A DNA stretch of 64,000 nucleotides from Undaria pinnatifida (GCA_012845835.1 JABAKD010000007.1:11583511-11647510); one strand, 5' to 3'. Positions 1 to 12,436 are shown, numbered from the stretch's first letter. Program-made: numbers and translations. Notes: generated by a model not told the origin, from the letters alone.

Positions 1-3000
1 CGGCCGTTCCCCACCACTACCGCCGCCACCTGAGGTGCATACATTATGTACAAGTGGACCCAAATATGTATGTCGATGTTTGTGTTTGTTTCAATGGAAC
101 CATCCGCACACCAAAGGAGATACACTAGTTAGGTGGGGGTTTCTTTCAATCGACTACTTTCTGTATTTTGAGAAAGACACAGCATTAGAATTTTATCGCG
201 CTTTGAGACTTCCCAAAAAATAGCCGAAGCTGATACCAAACGTAGTACGCTTCGTTACGTGGGCCGCACAATTTTGTCTGATTGTATATATCGCGTGGGC
301 TGATCAAAGCGAAGGGTCGCGGCCTTAGGCAGGGGTAAGGGTTTCCGTTTCAGCTACCATTGAGGTTAAGGCTACGTTGGGCTAAGGTCTCCGGGTGATC
401 TTTGACAAAAAAACATCACTCAAACAAAAAACAAAACGACAAGCAAAAAAAACACAAAAAGCGTTGTAGTTTTTGGCAATTCATCTGGTATCTTTTGGGG
501 GGCTGAAGACTGGCAAAGCAACCCAAGGCACAGGGAGGGGAACTAGTTTATTGAACGAACAGGGTATTGCGTACGTAATACTACTCCGGCGTTGCGGGGG
601 GGGATACGACATTGTCGGAGCAAGAAATCCAAGCCGAACCTTCGAAGGTGTCGCTTAACAGTGTTTCGACTGCATATTGTATTCCACATTTGAGTCAGAC
701 TAATTTGTCCCCATGGAAACGCGGGCGCGGAGTTTAACGAATTAAACTTGGTTGAAATTGCACATGCTAGCAGGGTCGGACCAAGTGATGATGATGGTCG
801 CCCAGTTCCTAAACGTTTCACCCTCAAGCCGGCGACACCGCTTCCGCCGCCCCCGTCCGCGCTGTAGTACACAAAAATATATCGAGCGCGAAGGGATTGA
901 CAGGTTAAATTAATCACCTTGGCCACTTCACGCTTTGGGTTTACGATAGAGGCATAAAATAGATGTAACGGTTGCGGTACTAGCAGCGTGACGCAGCCTG
1001 AACGCTGGCGTTAGCGGGAGGCCTCCCAATTGCGTGCTTGGAGAGACAAGCAGGGCGCGCGTGCAGCACGATTATGTTGCAATTGCGTTTCTCGTTGTTT
1101 AGGTTGCGGAATCCTGGTCCCAGGCGCGCCGAATTTATATTTTTCCTTCTTGATATTTAAAAAGATGTGAACGACGTAACCCGTGGTGTGATTCTGTTTC
1201 ATAACTTTCAAAACACGCCACAATTGTAGCTGGTTTGTGCAGTTCGCGTGGAAATCCCGGGGAACTGGATCCAGTAGGTTTCGCCATCTCATGTCCTCGT
1301 ACCGTCCAATTTCCCGAGCGAAAAAACACGACCACGTTCCACCGGCTATCCCCTCCGTAGCAAAGGTATCTATTTACGGTCTAGTACGAAGTTTCTAGTG
1401 TCAGACACGCACGGACGGCCGACCTAATTCACAGAAAATTGGCTAGTGGTAGCAAAGACATTGTCAAGCTTCTGTCAGGTACCCTTTTTTTCGCGTAGTT
1501 ATCGTCCCTCACACCAATAGATCTTCAATGAACGCCGTCCGTCGAACACCCCCAAACTTCCCACTGTTCGACACCGATTACCCTTGCGGACAACTAAACA
1601 GAAGGTCAACTTGCCTAGTGTGACGGTTTCGTCACTCTCGTCGCTATCCGTAACCGCCGTGGTCTGTTGAGCAAGTTGTCGTAGATCTCCTCGCCGACCC
1701 GTACTTCTCTTCAGCGCCAGGGATTCCCTGCGCAAAAACCATACCATGATCGGTTTCCATGTGTGATGGCGACAATCTACCTTATATACGCGGTGTGTAC
1801 TCTAGACGTTTACGGAGACCGTCATATGTCCAATTTTGGGTGCTCACGCACAACTAACTGATGTAGGCATGATTTAGTTTGTTGTGGGAAGCCGGGCTCC
1901 AATAAGACCTAGGGCAATGACGGTTTTGACTGTTGCTAAAACCCGAGCTGGAATTAGTACTGTATGTATACCCTTTTCGCACTGTTTGACGACCACTGTA
2001 TTGTTTGGTGTAGCACACATTCGTACTTGTCGTGCGGGGGTTACTAGGAGAATATTCCTGAAGAACGGTCGGCAGGTATTCAGGTCAAATTGGTAGAATC
2101 TTCCATGCTTTTATTTAATCGGGATCTGGATTATCGTTCATATGTCGATGATGTGACTGAAAAATGCGCTACACATTATGAGGAGGCGCACGTATCATAA
2201 AGAAACACGACCACGAACAACATCGCAAACGACGGTATTCAGACTCCTCCATTCTTACCCCAAAGCAATTATCACGTCGATCTAAAGAGCCCAGTACAAC
2301 ATCATCGACGTGAAGCAGCCGATACTGCCGAGGAAGGGGGTGTACATGAGCTATTATTGTAGCACTCAAAAACGTCTTCGACATAGACGCAACACGATGC
2401 TTTATAGTCGGCTACTGCACGCTTCTACTAATGGGCTACTGCTCGGGACGGTACAGCCCATTACATGTACTCTTCAGTTTGTTTGCAATTTTTGGTCCAA
2501 GCATGGACGGTAGGCAAGGCAATTACGAACCCCGCTAACCGGTAGTAGAAACGATCACGAAATGGCGCGGGGCTAGAAAAGGCCGCCATGAGAAACAAAC
2601 AAAAATGGAAGGAAGCTTGTCTTTTTTTCATCCAGCCGGTAACTTGACCAGGACACTGGTGTCTGTTGCAATGGCTCGGGTGACTCGCCGGACTGATCGC
2701 CTGTCCCTCGGTGACCTTCGGATTTCCTGCCGTTCGCTTTTCCACGTGTGGATGCGCTCCATCAAATTTAACACAGCCTCCTTGCTTACTTTCGTCTTGT
2801 TGACGTACAGGGTCACTCGTTGTGCGAGTAGTGCAAAGGCACTATGGAAAACGGTGATAATCCCTTGACGTACCCGTGGTCACTTACGAATGTATCTACT
2901 ATTAGTAGGTATCTACTAATAATAGGTATCTATGTGCATGTGGTGCCTAGATAGCAACAGGTTTTACTCTGCGGCAGCTTGTTCGCCCAGTTTTTGATCG

Positions 3001-5515
3001 TATCCTTTACAAGGGTTGATACTGATTTATGTCTTCGTTTCCAATTACACCCGGACCTGAGCCTTCCAGAATGACTTCGGGTATATGCAATGTATTTCCG
3101 CTGGCACAGCCCACCACGAAGGGGCGTCTAGAGCGGACCTTACCACCGAAAAATGATGGGTTTCCCCAGACGGCCACACTGCCAATCAAAAATGCCCTTA
3201 AGACCTGCCTGCACTAAACGGCGAGCAGCCTGACATTATTAGCGAACCCACTTAGTGTTTTCTTCGCACCTGGTGTTGTGGATTGAGGTTTGCTTGAGAT
3301 GTCCCGGAGGCTCGTGGCGGGTGATAATGCTCGCTTCTTCCATGTCTTTGGCAAACCTGACCATCCACACCCGACAATCGAATACGAAAATAGCAAACCT
3401 CCGGGGTTGAACTGCAGTAGTAGAGCGAAGAAGTATGAGCAAGCGCAAAAGTAATCAGAAAAATGTTACCCAGCGCTAAAGCGACATAAAACGAATACCA
3501 GAACAAGCCCACGCTGCTGTAACGGAGCATGTCAAGACTACCATTTACCACGTATCACATAAACCCAACCATATTGCAGACCTCGCCCCCCGAACAATGC
3601 GGAAAATTTGCGAGTATTATTAACGCTACTGGTGCATAAAATGCCCAAGTATTCCCGAGCAAAGCCGTACAGGTTTTTGGAATAAATGAAATATAACTGG
3701 AACAAATTCGTTTCTCCGTCGACAGCACAGACCCTAAAATGTGTGCACGATGACTAAAGGAGTTTCTAAGGCAACATTTCACTCGCAAAAAGAAGGGGGG
3801 GGTGGTATGATATAGAGGCATCTCTTGTTGCCGGCAACTATATCTATAATATGACGATCTAAGACGAAGCTAATTTCAACACAAAAACGTCGTATTTCCA
3901 TTTTTGCTCTTGTTTTTGTTTCTGAAGCACGTTTCGAGGAATACCTAGGCCGTTGGACCATCATTTTGGGTTGAGGAATAGAGGTGCAAAAGCGACAAGA
4001 CACAACCGTATGATAGTGTACAGCGTCGAATCCTTGTCAACAAAAGGAGCAAACATGCCAAGACGAACACCCAGTAGAGGGACAAGTACTCTGTTACATA
4101 GAGATGCAATACAGTGCGTAGTTAATACGGTGGAGAGAAATGCGTCAAGAGAAGGATGTAACCCGATGGGTAAATTGGAGCAGAAGAAAGACGTAATCGC
4201 GGAAGACACAATATGCACCGTACGAAATTTTATAGGGAAGGATGTAATTACCCAAAACTCAAGAATAGACGACGATAATATTGGGAAAGTTTTATATTCC
4301 TGATCAATATGAGCGCAAAGATAAACAGCGAAGCGCAGAACAGCAGAACGTCAATCTAACGCAATATCACGCCAAGAAAGGAGCTAACAGAGGGAACACC
4401 GTCACTAACAAGGCAAGCACGCACGGTTCAAACGAGATATAGCGAACGATACCGCGAAATGGTAAAAATGCCCAGTGGACACGATAAACGCCGATGGAAT
4501 GCTCAAATGTTTCTGATCGGAGTACAGTACGATGTAGAAAAAGGAACATCGAACAAGAAAAATACAACAGTATATATATTGCAAATTGACTAGAAGGATA
4601 GCGCCAAAAGCCACGGCGGGGACGTTTTCGTCCAACAGAGTCAAGCACAAGGAGGAACTTCTACACTTAATCTATACAGCGGAAGACAACATACTGCCTA
4701 GTGAAATTCTAGACGATTGGGGGGAAGGAGTTTTTCAACCAATACGTATCGAGGTAAAACTTACAATATACGATGTCTACCTGTACCAAGCAAAAATGTA
4801 GTACTGGGTAAGGTTAACATAGGTCTAACACATTAAGGCGTAATAAGGTGAATGTTGGACTGCAACATGCGTCAAAACCTTCCAAAGGAAAGCTTAACAT
4901 CGTGCTTCTCGAAGGCATGCTACAAAGTGAGACGACGATACTATGCCCTTCAAACCGTCAGATTTCAAATACGAAACGGTGCGATTAGAACAAAAGCGAA
5001 CTAAGAAAAACCAGGAACATCCACCTTTGTCGGTTTCGCTACTATTGTGTTTGTTTCTTTCTTCATTTTCGCTTCGATCTGGAACACCCCCACCCCTGCC
5101 GACGACAACAATCTCTTGTGGGGAGGGGGGCAACATGACCGTTCGGTATACCATCGTCACGGACCCAAAAGACGCACACCTATTCAAGGACTGGTGCGAA
5201 TGGAGGCAATCTTCTCGGTTCGCCGGTGCTAGCTGCGGCGCATCTACGAGGGAAGTCTGAACACATTTCGTACGTCGTTTCGCTCTTCACTGCTCGTTTG
5301 ATCTCTGCGCGCAAGACGTCCCGTTAGCGATGGTACTGCTTCAAAATATCTCTTCGTCGTCCCCCATGGAGGTGCAATTTAAGCAATGGGTCTTGAGATA
5401 CTGTAGTATTTTATATGAATAAAGAACAGCAATTTATATCCCCGCTCTGAATTACATGGCCTACCAATATGATTGCCGAACAAGTGCATATGGCGTGTAC
5501 ACGGAAAACACGCAC
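1..5515. other. No recognisable gene; presumed intergenic or intronic sequence
   Basis: Only short overlapping open frames occur here, up to 127 codons on the minus strand at 543-926, and none shows a recognisable motif. Composition swings from AT-rich (3.8-4.8 kb) to mixed. A small degenerate direct repeat of AGGTATCTACTA lies at about 2886-2930. The minus-strand host gene ends somewhere at or below 5516, so part of this stretch may be its 3' introns and terminal exon, but no exon with convincing splice sites could be fixed. A plus-strand frame at 4943-5260 ends in protein-like sequence but is not recognised. Confidence 0.4.
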
Positions 5516-5713
5516 CTGTTCCAGGGTAGATTGCCCGACGCACGAAGAGAGGCATCGCGGTTCGCCCTTGCCAGTTCCGACGCATCGAGGAGCGACGTCG
5601 CGAAGCCCTGGAACTCATCCATCTGCGACCGCTCCAGGGCCAGCCCGCTTGGTCCCATTGGAATGTGGGCACCGAGAAGAATGCCCTTCTTCTTTAAAAC
5701 TCTCACAGTTTCC
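5516..5713 (-). CDS. Internal exon of the minus-strand host gene, or of a neighbour
   Basis: The exon is 198 nt. On the minus strand it is preceded by a pyrimidine tract ending CTTTTTTATAG and followed by the donor AACAG|GTGCGT. The frame that is open throughout needs one incoming nucleotide and leaves two (phase 2 in, phase 2 out). It encodes about 65 residues containing GILLGAHIPMGPSGLALERS and then a helical stretch (SQMDEFQGFATSLLDASELA). Codon third positions are G/C-rich, unlike the flanking AT-richer sequence, which supports coding on this strand. The same bases are also open on the plus strand, but without splice signals. No family is recognised. It lies 1.8 kb downstream of the last chained exon (7532-7592), whose best donor leaves phase 0, so either one small exon is missing between them or a weaker phase-2 donor is used. 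Confidence 0.5.
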
Positions 5714-6392
5714 CTATAAAAAAGGGAGGCGTGTCCGTGTTACCCGGGCGTGAAAACAAAAAATTAGCAACACCATTACGGCTGATCGTTAGTGATCGGT
5801 TGGTATCAGTATGCGTTTACTTGTCCGGGGGTTCGTATACTTAGATGCGTTAGGACTCAGGGGAGACCATGACCGTTTTTCGCTCTGAGCACCAGCAGCT
5901 TTGTTCCGTTGGAACACGGGCCTCAGTAAGGACGCCACGCTTCTTGCGACCGTCAAAAGCTGCATTGTATCAAGGAAGTACGTTTTCGGGGTACGAATTT
6001 CATGCACAGCCGTAGTGTCAGGAGCGTAAACACTCGTAAACCCTACTACATTGCCTGGCCGAAGCAGGTCGGCTTATCACGGACAACGCAGAGATCACAT
6101 GTACCAGGCGCGAAGCGACGTTAGATGCTCAGGGAGTCGCAAGAAGGGTGATATGCCTCCAAGACTATGAACCACTCGTGGGGCGGACTTGCGGCACTTT
6201 GTAATGTTGGCGTGAACAGTCTAATTAACCGCTGCCTCCAGATGAGACGCTCGATGGTAGTTTAAGAATGGAGCAATACAATTATATAGTGCCTTTGAGC
6301 TGGTACTAGATTATGACATCCGGTAATTCCCCCCTTTCGAGGAAGACGACAGGGGGGGATGCACGCAAGCGTGTCGGCGGAGCACATACCAC

Positions 6393-6559
6393 CCAACCAA
6401 CTGACCAACCAACAAACTAATCAACCAATCAGCCAATCAACCAATGAACCAATCAACCAATTAACCAACCAACCAACCAACCAACCAACCAACCAACCAA
6501 CCAACCAACCAACCAACCAACCAACCAACCAACAAACCAACCAACCAACAAACAAACCA
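6393..6559. repeat. (CCAA)n tetranucleotide microsatellite
   Basis: CCAA units are pure from about 6463 to 6533 and flanked on both sides by imperfect units (CAAT and CAAA variants). The threonine/asparagine/glutamine peptide read across it is a by-product of the repeat. Confidence 0.95.
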
Positions 6560-6677
6560 TTTTTTTCAGACCCTAAGGCTACGGTTGGGGGGAGACCATC
6601 TTTTTTTATGGTGGATTGGAGTGTGCCTCTCGACCTTACGGAAAAAACTAGAGTATCGACATTTAGTGTGGTGCGAC

Positions 6678-6924
6678 GGGTGCTACGATAGAGGTGGCAG
6701 TTTTCGTCTGAAATGGTTTTTGAATGACGGGGCTCCTTAACCCAAAATCGTCAGAAATCAGGCCATTTGTTTTTTGCGTATTTCTCTTTCCGTACGTAGG
6801 CCATGAGAATTTTCGTCCGGTAGCAGTTGTATTTTTCTCCAAATCAGCTTTCAGGGAGAGGTGTGAAGCTTCCAAAGCTGAGGAAACCCCAGAAAAGAAG
6901 TGGTGCACCTCTATCGTAGCCCGC
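6678..6924. mobile_element. MITE family 1, copy 1 (247 bp, non-autonomous)
   Basis: Terminal inverted repeats are visible: GCTACGATAGAGGTG at 6682-6696 and its exact complement at 6906-6920. It carries no coding capacity. The interior shares blocks with the copies at 8885-9149, 22253-22514 and about 26355-26513, such as GGGGCTCCTTA, GTAGCAG and GTGGTGCACCTCTA. The flanks 6668-6677 and 6925-6934 agree at 7 of 10 positions, a possible diverged target duplication. TIRs with 9-10 bp duplications suggest a Mutator-like mobiliser; that assignment is inference. Confidence 0.75.
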
Positions 6925-7531
6925 ATCGTGCGCCCTAGCTTACTATTTAGGTTGAGAATCGGTATCGGAGGAAGTAGTGCACCCCGTATTGTTAACGCCA
7001 CAAACAAAAAGAAGGTTCCCAACAGGACCCCCATACCGTAGCATTGTTGGAGAGCAGCACAACCGACCGCGTTCTGGCAAACGTGTCCCCACTTGTATAG
7101 CTGCGATCGCTTGAATCGGAATGTTGACGGCTGTTCGGGTATTTCGTCACATCGGAGTACAGGCGCCTAGGAGGATGCCTTTCTTAACCCTAGAACCCCC
7201 GCCCTTATATACCTACAGCCAAAAGTTTACCAAGGACGCAAGGAGGGGGGACATAATAATATTGTTTTCCGTTTTCGGAGGTGTCACACAATATAGTTTT
7301 TCTCAACCTTGAACGGCGAAACCTTGAATAAAGTATCTAATTTATACCGTTTCAATATTTTTTTATATATTTGGCAGTGGGTGGAGAGGTTAACTCCTAT
7401 CTGTATACATTTAAGAGCGGAAGGGGTGTACTCAGTCTGTGCATGGCCGTCGTCGTGTGACCATAGACCCTCGCATCCCTGCTATGCCGGGACGGAGCAC
7501 GCCGAGGTTTCACCAACCAGGCAGGCATTAC

Positions 7532-7592
7532 TTGCACCAAGCCCGAAGCGCCGTGAGGTGTTCGGCGAGTCACACGGAGGGTGAGCTGGATC
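7532..7592 (-). CDS. Host gene exon 5 (putative)
   Basis: This is a 61-nt exon with acceptor GCGTTTCTTGGCAG on the minus strand and donor GTGCAA|GTAATG. It accepts one nucleotide, which matches the two left over from exon 4 (AG|G gives Arg), and continues in frame for 20 codons. The peptide is basic and contains LTLRVTRR. If the donor is not used, the frame stays open to a TAG at about 7397, so this could also be the terminal exon with a basic C-terminus of about 65 residues. Function is unknown. Confidence 0.4.
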
Positions 7593-8412
7593 CTGCCAAG
7601 AAACGCTCGTATAACGGACTTCGGCACCTTGTGCCTACTTCCTTGCTTATAGATGGCAGCTCTTGTGAGTTACACTTGGCTTTATGGTGTGGCCACTCAA
7701 GAGACAGCAATGGGTATCAATAATACTATGTAACAGCCGTGTGGGTGCCTTAACATGAACACATTACTGCGGCCATTCCCCTTGTGCGGAGTTGGGTTTC
7801 TCCACCCGCCAGAAGCGTCGGAAAGGGTGAAACAAAATTAACTCGGACTAGCACAGTTCAAGCGGGCGTGAGGCGGCTTCGCGTACTCGGCATTAGAAAG
7901 TACTCACTCTCTTGAAAAACATCGGTGTTGAATAGCCGCAAGAAAAATAGTCAGTACACCGTCGGCCCCATGATGCAACGCGCACAGGAAATGTCCAGCG
8001 TACAGCGTAATGAGATGTTTAAGACGGGCGGCGAATATGTCGTGTGTTTCTCGTATTGACACCTTTTTTTCGATTGGTATTTGAGAAGCCCGCTCTCGTC
8101 GTCTTCTTGGTCGATTTACATGGGCCACCGAATTGACTAAAACACCGATGCTTTTGCTGGAGATGCGTAACCAAACTGACATTTTGTTTCAAAAAGGGTT
8201 TAGATGACGTGTAGAACTCGGTAGTTACGGAACCTCGGAGGACGAAAAAGGGCGCACCTTTAGATTGGCATTCACAAGGAACGCGTCGCATTCATATTGG
8301 TATGAAATTTAAGTGGAGGTAAAACCACAGTAACAGCGCAAACAGAACCAAGGACACCGAGAAATCTAACCTAAAATCATGTTTGATATGAGGGATAATT
8401 TGTGCTACTCAC

Positions 8413-8514
8413 CTGTCTGATTCCCTGGCTTCCTGCTGTTTTCCACTTGCGTAATTCCTCAACCCCATCGCAAGCTCTCGCTGAGCGTGCAACGTTGCCT
8501 CAATGGCGCCGTTC
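8413..8514 (-). CDS. Host gene exon 4
   Basis: This is the best-supported exon in the window. The minus-strand acceptor is CCTTGTTTTTGACAG and the donor is GACAG|GTGAGT, a perfect consensus. The exon is 102 nt, takes one nucleotide from exon 3 (CG|G gives Arg) and leaves two. It encodes 33 full residues that look like a charged amphipathic helix (HAQRELAMGLRNYASGKQQE). The other two frames either contain a stop or break phase with exon 3. No domain is recognised. Introns on either side are about 1.5 and 0.8 kb, and the upstream one carries a MITE. Confidence 0.7.
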
Positions 8515-8884
8515 CTGTCAAAAACAAGGACAAATTCCACAAGATGAAGCGTGGATTTTAAACGAAGTGGATGCATGCTCGTTGGAGTGAAAGAACGGAT
8601 AATTTTCGGGATCCACCAAGGACGAAATGTAAACTGCGTTCGCCAACAACATCGAGCGGCCCGGGGAGTTTATTGGTGTTACCACCACGACTCCTTCACA
8701 GTGTGATTTCACACAAAATAAAGGCGACACGTTGATGGATGGTGTGCTGTCTGAAGGGCGTGGCTTCATAACCCGACATAAGAGGGAAACTGTTCGTGTT
8801 TTTGCAGCATCATGAGTAGGGTATGCCTATATCATTCTACGCCGCGGGCTTGTTCATCAGGTTGGAAGTTTTCGTTCACTTGAC

Positions 8885-9149
8885 GCGTGCCACGACAGAG
8901 GTAGCACGTTTCGTCTAGAACTGTGTCCTGAAAGGTGGGTATCCTTAACCCACAAATGTCGGAACTATTGTTCGGCCATTTCGGCGTTGCGTGACTCTCG
9001 TTGTGTATCAAGAACTTGCAATTTTTCACCCAGTAGCAGCTATATTTCTTGCTAAACCATTTGTTTGGGTTATGAAGGACATTTCCTAACCCCCTCACCT
9101 AGGGTGAAGAACCATAGCAAAAGAGTGGCGCACCTCTACGGTCACAGGC
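8885..9149. mobile_element. MITE family 1, copy 2 with perfect 10-bp target duplication
   Basis: This 265-bp element is flanked by the identical decamer TTCACTTGAC at 8875-8884 and 9150-9159. Its ends are imperfect inverted repeats sharing the core AGAGGT. Interior blocks match copy 1 (ATCCTTAACCCA and GTAGCAG). It has no open frame of note. It sits in the intron between host exons 3 and 4. The 10-bp duplication is in the range known for Mutator-like transposons. Confidence 0.8.
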
Positions 9150-9680
9150 TTCACTTGACAAACCAGGTCCGCGTGAGGTCAAGAGACAGGTCGGTAGGGA
9201 GCCCCAACTAGGAAAGAAGCGGAACGACGCACCTCCACCGCGGTACGGTAGGGGGCTGCCTTTCCATCCCGAAGGCTTGTTGCTGACGACAAAAAAGTTC
9301 TAAAACACCGAGAACCATCCCACGCAAAGGGTGCAGAAGAGGTTTCTGACCTCATAATGATGAGGAGATCAATGTTTGTCTCCAGAAAATATTTTTCAAA
9401 GAAAGAACGTTGGCGCAACTCGTCTAACATTGCTTATGCGCTAGCACAAAAAAATCAACGTACTAGGAGGGTCACCGTAGTAGTCAATAGGTCTGCTCTA
9501 GACCAGATACCAAATTAATGTAACGCCTACTGTGTGATGACTCCTTGTGAACAGATATATACGGGCTCCCAACGTGTACGTTGAGGGGTTGGGGAGGGAA
9601 AGTTATAGGGTTGAAACCGGGGTCGAGTCATAGGTTGCGGCGTCCCTTCGAGGCTGGGTTGGTAGCTGAGGTTAATATTA

Positions 9681-9910
9681 ATGCAGGGGCTAAGGTAGAG
9701 GTTGCGGTTGGGGTTGGGGTTGAGGTTGGCGTTGTGGTTGAGGTTGATGTCGGCGTTGTCGGGTCAAGATCGGGGTTGGAATTGGGGTTGAGGATGGGTT
9801 GGGGTTGGGATTGGGGTTTCAGTTGCGGTTGCGGTCGGAGAACAGGTTGGTGTTGGCGTTGGCTTTGGGGTCAGGATTGGAGTTTATTTGGGGTTAGTGT
9901 AACGTTGATA
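9681..9910 (+). repeat. Degenerate G-rich GTTGGG/GTTGAG hexamer tract
   Basis: Many imperfect repeats of GGGGTTG, GAGGTTG and GCGTTGG run on the plus strand; the tract has strong G-quadruplex potential. It resembles degenerate telomere-type repeats but does not match one telomere unit consistently. It lies in the intron between exons 3 and 4, so on the pre-mRNA it would be C-rich. Confidence 0.7.
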
Positions 9911-10009
9911 TAGGGGTAGCGTTATACAATTGGTTACCCTGACCGTGGGGGTTGGGGTGTTTGTGTCGGCGGGAGTAAGTGAAGGAAATTGGGGTTTAAC
10001 GTCCCTCAC

Positions 10010-10271
10010 CGTTCCTTGATGGTGGTTTCGTCTTCGAGGCTGCTATGACCGACATCACTAAGCTCGTTTGCCTCGTCGTTTTCCTTTTCCATGCCTACAA
10101 CTTCTACGGCTTCTTCTCCGGCTGTGCTATTTGAAGCTCCGGCCGAGGTTCCAAGGCTCTCGGTGTCGGCTTGCGCGTCGCCTGCTGCAGCAGCTTTCTC
10201 CGTGGCCTGTCCAATGAAGCTTTCTTGGGGAATCTCCGCCCCGGGGCCCGAACTCCCTGCGGCTGAAGCAT
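10010..10271 (-). CDS. Host gene exon 3, acidic low-complexity region
   Basis: This is a 262-nt exon. The minus-strand acceptor is CCATGCGACATTAG and the donor is GGAACG|GTGAGG. It takes two nucleotides (G|AT gives Asp) from exon 2 and leaves two. The 86 full codons encode an Ala/Gly/Ser/Glu-rich acidic stretch with no predicted globular fold, e.g. QATEKAAAAGDAQADTESLG and EKENDEANELSDVGHSSLED. G/C-ending codons and the biased composition support coding. The opposite strand is also open for part of it, but reads as an unremarkable Ser/Ala/Pro peptide without splice context. Function is unknown. Confidence 0.6.
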
Positions 10272-11534
10272 CTAATGTCGCATGGAAAGCAGAGGTTTAG
10301 TGCAGAAAAAAACGTGACAGCACTTAATTACTCAACGATTTTGCGTATATTTCATGAAAAATGTCCATTGAAAATCGTGGGAAGAATGCTGCTGGAATTA
10401 GAGAATACATTGCTTAACAGTGGCAAATACCTTTTAGTATGCTCCAGCCCCTTCCCCGTCTGTCTCTTACATCGACCCGGGGTCACTTAAAGCGCATAAC
10501 GTCCTTGCTCCCTCCACTACCTGCACGGCATTCTGATATCAACTAAAATATCTCGGTATTTGTTTTCTTCGCCAGCTGGCGCCGAAGTTTGCATACGCAC
10601 CCTCTATACCCAAATAGCCACCTCCATGCATGCCAACTATTTACTAGAGTCAAACTGCCTGTGTCACACGAGTTTTCAGTTGCACGCACATTCGTGGGCA
10701 TTGAATCATGGGGTGTCCCCTTGAGGGGGGCGGTGTCAGCCGAAAGTTCAAGTATATAGTACATATTGGGCCAGAAGGATTTCGAGTATACGTGAGCAGT
10801 CATGGCGTTCATAAGTTCTTCTTGGGGCTATGTACGGCTCACACTTTGCTCGTATGTGCATGTAATACCATTTTTTGCAGTATACCGTGGAAACACGTCT
10901 CCTACACGAGAAGTTGGTGATGAGAAGACGCGGCATCTATACCTGCTGTAGTCCAATCTGCGATATTGGGTGGACACGGATTACACAGGGGGAGACCAGC
11001 GAGCGAAGTTACAGCACGCAGCCTTCTTGCCATGCGGTAGGTTCGATTCAAACATACCAACTGGAACGAGCATCCACGCAGCTTGATATTTGCGTTAGTT
11101 TTTGATAAAGTATAAACTTCACTCGTACTTCTGCTGAACTCCCGGCAGCAGCATCAGAAACATCAGTGGCAGAAGAGGTGTAGCAGCAGTAGCAACAGCA
11201 GCACGGCATGCGACACCAGAGCCAGGCCAGTGTTGCTGTGCGCGCACCTTGTCGACTAACCTACTGAACATTGCCAATCGTACAGCTCCAGTGGTATAGT
11301 TCCTGTTTCGTTCGGTTTTAAATTTCGAATTTGGCGGAGACTTACATCTCCGATCATCAAAATTCAAACAACATTAAAGTTAAGAACGTACTCTGTGTAA
11401 GGCACCACCACCACGGTGCCGGTGTCTACAGCAGAGCTTCTCCCCCCCCCCCCCTTCGTACAGTGGGCCTGACAATATATTTTGCGGCAACTACCAGGGG
11501 TGTCCACCGGTCCAAACGGTAATAATATTGTGGG

Positions 11535-11574
11535 CAGACAGATATTTTGAGCTTCAGACAGATATTTTGAGCTT
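11535..11574. repeat. 20-bp tandem duplication, two perfect copies
   Basis: CAGACAGATATTTTGAGCTT occurs twice back to back (11535-11554 and 11555-11574). Confidence 0.95.
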
Positions 11575-11867
11575 GCTCGGTAAACTGAAGATCAAAAAAT
11601 CAAAATAGCCATCAATATTATTTTACGGCAAAAAAAGACCCGTTAAGATTTTGTCGAAAGTTTGAAGCTCATACTCGTACACTACGTAGCCCAGCAATGC
11701 TTGTGAAATCACGTGTTGCCGCATCCGCCTCAACTAAACCCCCAACAACTTAAGGTGAAACCCGCACTAGAAAGAGTGGGAAAATATTTACGCGTTCACA
11801 GGACCCGGGGTCTGCACCGGCCTTGATACCGTGTACGTCGAGTGCGGTGTACAAACGTGGAGACGTT

Positions 11868-12101
11868 CTACACGGTAGCCCCGCCAACTTGTCTTGAACA
11901 TTTTGGTCGGTTTCAAAATCAGCTCCGGGTCGTATCTCCTGCAACACGGTGTCCCTCGACACTGCGACGTCCTCGAACGTTAGCCCTTTGCACGCAAGAA
12001 CTTATATGGCTACTTTTCTTTCAATAGAGTCCTTCCTTGTGTCGAGCAGCCATGAAACGTTGGTGAAAGAAAATTGCTGGTGTGGGGGGGGGCTATCGTA
12101 G
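11868..12101. mobile_element. MITE family 2, copy A
   Basis: This unit of about 234 bp has inverted ends: CTACACGGTAGCCCC on the left, and GGGGGGGGCTATCGTAG on the right, which reads back as CTACGATAGCCCC. It is collinear with copy B at 18229-18464, sharing for example CGTGTGGAGCAGCCATG-like and CGGTCGTA-like blocks. It has no coding capacity, and no clear target duplication remains. The CTACGATAG motif at its ends is also found at the ends of family 1, so both may be moved by related transposases (inference). Confidence 0.65.
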
Positions 12102-12378
12102 TGAGCATCAGTCCGTGGCCTAAACAAACTATGACAGACACAAACCGAGATACTGCAGCATTTCAAGGCACCCCACACTCGTGTGCGTTCCGGTATGAAG
12201 ACTTTTCTTTTCCTTGAAAAACGAAGAAGAAACGACTCGCGCTTCATTATTACCAAGGACAGGAGGTACTACAAGTACCGGAGCAGGACTGCGGAGGCTG
12301 CTGGCACGGTTGGTGATACAAGTGGGCCCGACGTCGCCGCAGAAACAAGACAAACCCGGTAGACTACAGGAAAAAATA

Positions 12379-12396
12379 TAGACTATATATAGTCTA
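12379..12396. repeat. 18-bp perfect palindrome
   Basis: TAGACTATATATAGTCTA is its own reverse complement. The half-motif TATAGTCTA recurs at several other places in the window (see findings). Confidence 0.9.
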
Positions 12397-12436
12397 GACC
12401 ATACGAGCACCGGTATCAAAAATGCTCGTGCTACTG

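Larger units (their letters stand above)
5714..7531 (-). other. Putative intron with (CCAA)n tract and a MITE
   Basis: This lies between two exons of the minus-strand gene. It holds the tetranucleotide tract at 6393-6559 and MITE family 1 copy 1 at 6678-6924. A minus-strand frame at 5789-6007 is protein-like and bounded by a possible acceptor (GCAG at about 5973) and donor (CAA|GTAAAC at about 5820). Its phase does not fit the exon at 5516-5713, so it is not called as an exon. Confidence 0.35.

Noticed and set aside
543-926. 127-codon minus-strand open frame
   Set aside because: No motif, no neighbouring exons, and length within chance expectation.
5456-5719. Plus-strand frame opposite the exon at 5516-5713
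   Set aside because: It lacks splice signals and has a poorer residue pattern; the minus strand has both an acceptor and a donor.
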